A stretch of 10,138 bases of DNA from an uncultured Clostridia bacterium (GTDB lineage Bacteria > Bacillota > Clostridia > Oscillospirales > Ruminococcaceae): NCBI GenBank assembly GCA_947588775.1, contig CANPZQ010000075.1, forward strand, positions 1 to 10,138, given 5' to 3'. Under the pieces are notes generated by a model. The model made no database searches, was not told the DNA's origin, and was given only the letters and a program-made list of their open reading frames with translations. Below are positions 6,630-10,138 of the stretch, piece by piece. Position 1 is the stretch's first letter; each line of letters starts with the position of its first letter. The position numbers and the translations under genes are program-made.

Positions 6630-6759
6630 TTCCTATGCACTCCATACATATTCTGACGGCCTTCTGAAGCGTATCGCTGTAGCCGCCCTGAAAAATCCCG
6701 ATTACGAGCGACAGAACGCCCGCGCAGAGAATTACCGCTCTTACCGCGTTCTTTTTCAT
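6622..6759 (-). CDS. 45-aa membrane peptide with C-terminal CXXC (CD1871A-like)
   Basis: A small protein starting MKKNAVRAV, with one hydrophobic segment (about residues 5-25) and a C-terminal tail RICMECIGIG carrying a CXXC pair (C38, C41). This architecture and tail match what I recall as the clostridial CD1871A family of CXXC-motif proteins, whose function is unknown. It starts 8 bp after the xylB stop and ends inside the start of the polyferredoxin gene (shared bases 6622-6629). No Shine-Dalgarno sequence precedes its ATG, so translation may depend on ribosomes finishing xylB. The position next to an Fe-S membrane protein and a thioredoxin suggests the CXXC takes part in the same thiol-electron chain; that is inference. 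It is too short for many gene callers. Confidence 0.85.
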   Translation of the reverse strand: MKKNAVRAVILCAGVLSLVIGIFQGGYSDTLQKAVRICMECIGIG

Positions 6760-6767
6760 GGCGAAAA

Positions 6768-8291
6768 TCAGAGCGCGGCAAGCTTCTTGAAGCTTTCCTT
6801 AAGGGCGGGATAGATTTCGGTATAGAGCCGATAGCTGTCCTCGTAGGGCTTGATGTTTTCCGCGATGGGCTGCTGGATTTTGTCGGTCTTTACGACTTCG
6901 CGGCAGGCCTCGGGAACGCTCGAGTAAAGTCCCGTTCCGACGGCGGCAAGAAGCGCGACGCCGAGCGCGGGTCCTTCCTTGGAAGAAGCTGTCTTTACCG
7001 GGCAGGCGTAGAGGTCGGCGAGCATCTGCCGCCAGAGCGGGGAGCTTCCGCCGCCGCCGCAGGCCATCATATCCGAAACGGAAATATCCATCTGCTTGAA
7101 CACCTCAACGCAGTCGCGAAGGCTGTATGAAACGCCCTCCATTACTGCTCTCAGAAGGTCGCGCTTTTGGTGCATAGCCGAAAGGCCGAAGAATACGCCT
7201 CTCGCGTCGGGGTCGAGATGCGGGGTGCGCTCGCCCATAAGATACGGCAGGTAGAGAAGCCTGTTCGAGCCTATAGGAACCTCGGCAGCTTCCTTGTCCA
7301 TAAGATAATAGGGGTCTACGCCCATCATCGCGGAGGTTTCCTTTTCGGCTTCGCAGAAGTTGTCGCGGAACCATTTAAGCGAAAGCCCCGCACCCTGGGT
7401 TACGCCCATAACGTGCCATGCGCCGGGAACCGCCGCGCAGCAGGTATGTACTCTTCCGAGCCTGTCTATGGAAATTTTCGAGGTATGCGCGAATACTACG
7501 CCGGAAGTGCCTATCGTCGTGAAGGCCTTGCCGTCCTCGACAACTCCGGTTCCGACGGCAGCAGCGGCGTTGTCGCCCGCGCCTCCGACTACGGGAGTTC
7601 CTTCACAGAGGCCGACCGCGTCGGCGATGTCGGCGGTAAGGCCGCCCGTTACCTCGCAGGATTCGTATACCTTGCCGAGCATCGACTTGTCAAGCCCCAA
7701 GCCGTCGATGATTTCGTCGGCCCAGTCGCGCTTCGGGACGTTGAGAAGCTGCATTCCCGAGGCGTCGGAAACCTCGGTGGCGTATTCATGGGTAAGAACG
7801 AAGCGGATATAGTCCTTCGGGAGAAGAATATGGCGGCAGCGTTCGTAGTTTTGCGGCTCGTTGTTTTTAACCCAGAGAATCTTCGCGGCGGTCCAGCCGG
7901 TTAAAGCCGGGTTCGCGGTGATTTCGATGAGCTTCTCGCGGCCGAGCTTCTGGTTCATCTCCTCGACCTCGTTCGCGGTGCGCTGGTCGCACCAGATAAT
8001 CGAGCGGCGGATAACCTCGTTGTCCTTGTCGAGCATAACGAGGCCGTGCATCTGGCCCGAAAGGCCGATTCCCTTTACGTCCTCCTTCTTAACTCCGCTC
8101 GACGCGACGACGGCCTTGATGGTCTGAACCGCGGCGTTCGCCCAGTCGGCGGGGTCCTGCTCGGCATAGCCGTTTTTGGGCTGATACATCGGGTATTCGA
8201 TGGTCTTTGAGGCGATTACCGTTCCCCTTTCATCGAAAAGAACTGTCTTTGTGCCGCTCGTTCCGATGTCAACGCCGATTACATAATTCAT
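6768..8291 (-). CDS. xylB: Xylulokinase
   Basis: Cytoplasmic FGGY-family kinase that phosphorylates D-xylulose with ATP to xylulose 5-phosphate, feeding the pentose phosphate pathway. The 507 residues fit the family (about 480-510). Visible features are the N-terminal phosphate loop GVDIGTSGTKT with D8, the xylulokinase signature GLSGQMHG (residues 76-83), SIIWCDQRT, LLPKDYIRF, the catalytic-base region GGAGDN with D240, the second phosphate motif TTIGTSG, and the C-terminal ACGGGGSSPLWRQ adenosine-binding segment. The ATG at 8291 has a GAGGA ribosome site about 8 nt upstream; the frame stays open further upstream into poor, arginine-rich sequence and the neighbouring gene, which I reject. 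No xylose isomerase or transporter is in the window. The stop lies 8 bp before the CXXC peptide, placing this sugar kinase in one unit with the redox genes. Confidence 0.95.
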   Translation of the reverse strand: MNYVIGVDIGTSGTKTVLFDERGTVIASKTIEYPMYQPKNGYAEQDPADWANAAVQTIKAVVASSGVKKEDVKGIGLSGQMHGLVMLDKDNEVIRRSIIWCDQRTANEVEEMNQKLGREKLIEITANPALTGWTAAKILWVKNNEPQNYERCRHILLPKDYIRFVLTHEYATEVSDASGMQLLNVPKRDWADEIIDGLGLDKSMLGKVYESCEVTGGLTADIADAVGLCEGTPVVGGAGDNAAAAVGTGVVEDGKAFTTIGTSGVVFAHTSKISIDRLGRVHTCCAAVPGAWHVMGVTQGAGLSLKWFRDNFCEAEKETSAMMGVDPYYLMDKEAAEVPIGSNRLLYLPYLMGERTPHLDPDARGVFFGLSAMHQKRDLLRAVMEGVSYSLRDCVEVFKQMDISVSDMMACGGGGSSPLWRQMLADLYACPVKTASSKEGPALGVALLAAVGTGLYSSVPEACREVVKTDKIQQPIAENIKPYEDSYRLYTEIYPALKESFKKLAAL

Positions 8292-8331
8292 GTTTGTTTC
8301 CTCACTTTCGTGTTTAGATTTTTTATCTTGT

Positions 8332-8346
8332 CGGGGATTTGCCCCG
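8332..8346. other. Small stem-loop between the 8369-8872 gene and xylB
   Basis: CGGGG/CCCCG (8332-8336 with 8342-8346) with a 5-nt loop. The flank towards xylB is A-rich rather than T-rich on the minus strand, so it is a poor terminator. It could be an mRNA processing or attenuation element. I found no convincing promoter for xylB in the 77-bp gap. Confidence 0.35.
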
Positions 8347-8368
8347 AATTTATGACTTAAATAAAATA

Positions 8369-8872
8369 TTACTTTTCGGCGGCGTACATTCCGACGTCGA
8401 TTAAATTGTTGAGCATCTCGGGGTAGCCCTCGTCGTCGACCTCGACGTTTACGCATTCGCCGACGTTCTTTTCGCCGATTATGTCCCATGTGAGCACCGC
8501 CTTCGGGCTTCGGACGTAGCCGAGGCTTTCCAAAAGCTCCGAAAAGCGGGATATGTTCTTAGAGCAAACCGTAGCGGTCTGGTATTCCTGCATATAGATT
8601 TCGTCGTCGGTCGAGTGTGAGCCGAAGCCGAAGCGGATTACGCCGTCGGCAAAGAGGATTCCGCCGTAACGCTTTATAATCGCCTGAACGACCGGCGCGG
8701 TGCAGTTGTCGAGATAGTATGTCCGAAAGGAGTCGTCGCTGTCCGGGATTTCAAGGAAGAAAAAGACGGGTTCCTTTAAAAGCGCGGCGCCCTTGCGGAA
8801 AAACGCCGGGTAGTCCTCCGCCGAAAGACTGAAAATTATCCTGTTTTTCGTAAGGCGGTATTCCTTTTTCAT
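8369..8872 (-). CDS. Unrecognised protein, 167 aa (possibly 184 aa)
   Basis: I do not recognise this family. The product is soluble-looking and moderately acidic, with alternating hydrophobic and charged stretches, an aromatic run PVFFFLEIPDSDDSF near residues 35-47, and three Cys. It has no signal peptide or membrane segment. The first in-frame ATG (8872) has no ribosome site. The frame remains open to a TAA at 8942-8944, and an AAGGAG site at 8932-8937 stands 8 nt before an in-frame ATT at 8923. Starting there adds 17 protein-like residues (beginning SDFSLIAGVF after the initiator), so the gene may use ATT. It is the first gene of the minus-strand unit, 77 bp before xylB, and is probably read from the divergent control region to its right. 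Its codon choice matches its neighbours. Confidence 0.8.
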   Translation of the reverse strand: MKKEYRLTKNRIIFSLSAEDYPAFFRKGAALLKEPVFFFLEIPDSDDSFRTYYLDNCTAPVVQAIIKRYGGILFADGVIRFGFGSHSTDDEIYMQEYQTATVCSKNISRFSELLESLGYVRSPKAVLTWDIIGEKNVGECVNVEVDDEGYPEMLNNLIDVGMYAAEK

Positions 8873-8944
8873 GGCGGACGTGTCGGGGACGAATACGCCG
8901 GCTATAAGCGAAAAGTCGGAAATTTTTACCGCTCCTTCCCTTTA

Positions 8945-8962
8945 AGTCCGTTTGTACGGACT
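8945..8962. promoter_or_regulatory. Operator-like palindrome, copy 1
   Basis: AGTCCGTTTGTACGGACT is a perfect 6-bp inverted repeat with a 6-bp centre. It lies just downstream of a minus-strand TATAAA (8966-8971), where a bound repressor would block the gene at 8369-8872. A related copy lies 42 bp away. Confidence 0.6.
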
Positions 8963-8965
8963 CGT

Positions 8966-8971
8966 TTTATA
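8966..8971 (-). promoter_or_regulatory. Probable -10 box for the minus-strand unit
   Basis: TATAAA on the minus strand, preceded by an A/T-rich stretch. No good -35 is seen at 16-18 bp, so the promoter is weak or needs an activator. Initiation near 8959 would fall within the adjacent palindrome. Confidence 0.4.
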
Positions 8972-8986
8972 TGATTTTGCCGGACA

Positions 8987-9004
8987 AGTCCGTATATTCG
9001 GACA
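8987..9004. promoter_or_regulatory. Operator-like palindrome, copy 2
   Basis: AGTCCGTATATTCGGACA repeats the plan of copy 1: AGTCCG, 6 bp, then CGGACW, with one end base unpaired. Directly beside it another half-site gives CGGAC-AA-GTCCG (8981-8992). It sits about 10 bp upstream of the plus-strand -10 box at 9015-9020, covering the -35 region. Confidence 0.6.
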
Positions 9005-9014
9005 CTTCGGGTAA

Positions 9015-9020
9015 TATAAT
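9015..9020 (+). promoter_or_regulatory. Probable -10 box for the plus-strand unit
   Basis: A perfect TATAAT with no recognisable -35; palindrome copy 2 occupies that place. Transcription would start near 9027, giving a leader of about 34 nt to the ATG at 9061. Confidence 0.55.
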
Positions 9021-9060
9021 CGGATTGTAAGAAAAAATTGCGCCGAAAGGAGAAAAAATC

Positions 9061-9240
9061 ATGGTATCTTATCTTTTAGCACTCGCTCTCGGACTTATGG
9101 GGGTATACGCGCTTCGCGACGGGCTTCTTATCCTGCAGAACAGGCGCGACGAACACCAACGGCAGGCGCAGGCAAACGCTTCCGGATACATTATACCAAA
9201 AAACGGTGAACAATGCAAGAGTTTTGAGCGCGCAAGCTGA
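9061..9240 (+). CDS. 59-aa single-span membrane peptide, unknown function
   Basis: I do not recognise this family. The ATG at 9061 has a strong AAAGGAG ribosome site 8 nt upstream, which makes it a real gene despite its size. Residues 3-18 are hydrophobic (leucine/alanine-rich, SYLLALALGLMG) and form one likely membrane span that may extend to about residue 27 across one Arg-Asp pair. A charged, glutamine-rich tail follows, with one Cys (C52). The stop is 8 bp before the ATPase gene, so the two are almost certainly co-transcribed and probably coupled. A role as membrane anchor or partner of the ATPase is inference. Confidence 0.75.
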   Translation: MVSYLLALALGLMGVYALRDGLLILQNRRDEHQRQAQANASGYIIPKNGEQCKSFERAS

Positions 9241-9248
9241 GAAATTTT

Positions 9249-9995
9249 ATGGGATTTGACAATTTTGTCCGTCAGGTCGGGCTTAAAGAGGCCGTGCCGG
9301 AGGATTCGTACCTCGCGAAGCTGGCCGCGGTAAGAAGCCTTGCGGAAAATCCGATTGTATTCGACAAAAAAATAACGTTTTTCATGGGCGAAAACGGTTC
9401 GGGGAAATCAACGCTCGTCGAGGCGATAGCCGCTGCTTTCGGCTTCAACCCGGAGGGAGGAACGCTGAATTTTTGCTTTGAAACAAAGGCGACGCACTCC
9501 GAGCTCTGGAAGCACATACGCCTGACGAAGCTCTTTCGGCCGAAGGACGGATTTTTCCTAAGAGCGGAGAGCTTCTACAACGCCGCGACGTATATCGAAG
9601 AACTCGACGAAATCGAGGCACCCGCCCCGAAAATTTCCGAGAGCTACGGCGGCGTGCCGCTACATGAGATGTCGCACGGCGAAAGCTTCCTTAAAATCGT
9701 GCAGAAGAGGTTTTCGGGGAACGGGCTCTATATTCTTGACGAGCCGGAGGCCGCGCTTTCGCCGATGAGGGTGATGGCGTTGATGATTGAAATCGACCGC
9801 CTCGCCGAAAACGGCTCGCAGTTTATAATCGCCACCCACTCGCCGATGCTCCCCGCGCTGCCGGATTCGGAGGTGCTCTGGATTGACGAAAGCGGCATAA
9901 AGCCCGTCGACTACCGCGCAACGGAGCACTTTACGGTGACGAAGCACTTTCTCGCCGACCCGGAAAGCGCGGTGAAAAGGCTGCTCATGGGGTAG
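9249..9995 (+). CDS. Stand-alone ABC/AAA-type ATPase (COG3910-like)
   Basis: A 248-residue predicted ATPase of the ABC/SMC-like group. Visible features are Walker A GENGSGKST (residues 47-55), an ABC-type signature MSHGES (141-146), Walker B LYILDEPEAAL (160-170) and the switch histidine in ATHSPM (H197). It lacks a transporter membrane domain, a coiled-coil arm and the nuclease domain of OLD-family proteins, and its length is normal for the single-domain COG3910 'predicted ATPase' type. Those proteins have no settled function; relatives with this fold serve in DNA repair and in phage-defence modules. The ribosome site is weak, which fits coupling to the small membrane peptide ending 8 bp upstream. 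Expression probably follows the palindrome-bearing promoter region at 8945-9020. Confidence 0.88.
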   Translation: MGFDNFVRQVGLKEAVPEDSYLAKLAAVRSLAENPIVFDKKITFFMGENGSGKSTLVEAIAAAFGFNPEGGTLNFCFETKATHSELWKHIRLTKLFRPKDGFFLRAESFYNAATYIEELDEIEAPAPKISESYGGVPLHEMSHGESFLKIVQKRFSGNGLYILDEPEAALSPMRVMALMIEIDRLAENGSQFIIATHSPMLPALPDSEVLWIDESGIKPVDYRATEHFTVTKHFLADPESAVKRLLMG

Positions 9996-10030
9996 CTTGT
10001 CCCCTGTTTTATAACATACGAATGCCTGCT

Positions 10031-10062
10031 GCCGTCCCGCTCCTTTTTGGGGGCGGGGCGGC
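10031..10062 (+). other. Strong GC-rich hairpin downstream of the ATPase gene
   Basis: Arms of 13 nt (10031-10043 and 10050-10062) pair fully on the plus strand if two G-U pairs are allowed; the loop is TTTTTG. G-U pairing works on the plus-strand RNA only, which suggests selection as RNA there. No T-run follows, so it is at best a weak terminator. It lies 36 bp after the ATPase stop. Confidence 0.5.
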
Positions 10063-10070
10063 TATATAAA

Positions 10071-10097
10071 GCGGCGTCGGGCGAAAATCGGCGCCGC
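10071..10097 (+). other. Second hairpin in the 3' flank
   Basis: GCGGCG (10071-10076) pairs with CGCCGC (10092-10097) and is followed by AATTTATT. It may be a weak terminator. The remaining bases to 10138 are purine-rich (GGGGAGGGGGAGAGG and later AGTAGGAG) and could contain the ribosome site of a gene beginning beyond the window. Confidence 0.4.
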
Positions 10098-10138
10098 AAT
10101 TTATTGTATGCGGGGAGGGGGAGAGGTGACAGTAGGAG

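Noticed and set aside
7167..7904. 245-codon plus-strand open frame
   Set aside because: Antisense to xylB and caused by its codon bias; the xylB motifs are intact and no start signal supports the antisense frame.
8292..8489. 66-codon upstream extension of xylB
   Set aside because: Arg/Lys-rich low-quality sequence overlapping the upstream gene; xylulokinases start at the MNYVIGVDIG segment, which has its own ribosome site.
10108..10138. Possible start of another plus-strand gene at ATG 10108 or the GTG near 10126
   Set aside because: Only about ten codons are visible and ribosome-site spacing fits neither; cannot be supported.
1..10138. CRISPR array, tRNA, rRNA or insertion sequence
   Set aside because: No regularly spaced direct repeats, no tRNA cloverleaf and no rRNA or transposase-like sequence was recognised by eye on either strand.

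Overview
The window looks like a chromosomal segment of a moderately GC-rich Gram-positive anaerobe, probably class Clostridia (Oscillospirales/Ruminococcaceae-like, gut type). This is inferred from the UvrA/UvrB sequence style, a Bacillus/Clostridium-type LexA box, strong AGGAGG ribosome sites, a four-Cys TSCPD-domain protein, a CD1871A-like CXXC peptide and a membrane polyferredoxin. Lineage was not tested by any search.

Layout. Positions 1-4620 (all minus strand) carry a TSCPD-domain gene (4378-4620) followed by uvrB (2325-4289) and uvrA (2296 to beyond position 1; 765 codons present, C-terminus outside). uvrB has its own near-consensus promoter with a LexA-like SOS box over the predicted transcription start. 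The TSCPD gene also has a near-consensus promoter. Positions 4700-5270 contain no convincing gene. They hold a dense chain of hairpins, including an 83-bp element with perfect 16-bp arms and a 111-bp imperfect long hairpin, and end in a terminator. This is probably a composite intergenic repeat or structured RNA.

Positions 5275-8872 (minus strand) form a tightly packed set, in transcription order: an unrecognised protein, xylulokinase xylB, a 45-aa membrane peptide with a C-terminal CXXC, a membrane polyferredoxin and a TlpA-like thioredoxin lipoprotein. The last four are separated by 8 bp or overlap. The last three look like a transmembrane electron relay: a ferredoxin-type cytoplasmic donor, a membrane Fe-S carrier, and an extracytoplasmic thiol-disulfide protein. 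A rho-independent terminator follows the last gene.

Positions 8924-9060 are a divergent control region with two related 18-bp palindromes whose centres lie 42 bp apart, each next to a -10 box of one of the two divergent units. To the right, on the plus strand, are a 59-aa membrane peptide (9061-9240) and a stand-alone ABC-type ATPase of the COG3910-like kind (9249-9995). The last 143 bases hold two GC-rich hairpins and no supportable gene.

Most of the window is ordinary housekeeping sequence. The parts worth a second look are the redox relay and its coupling to xylB, the paired palindromes and the small membrane protein/ATPase pair they may control, the possible ATT start codon at 8923, and the hairpin island at 4741-5213.
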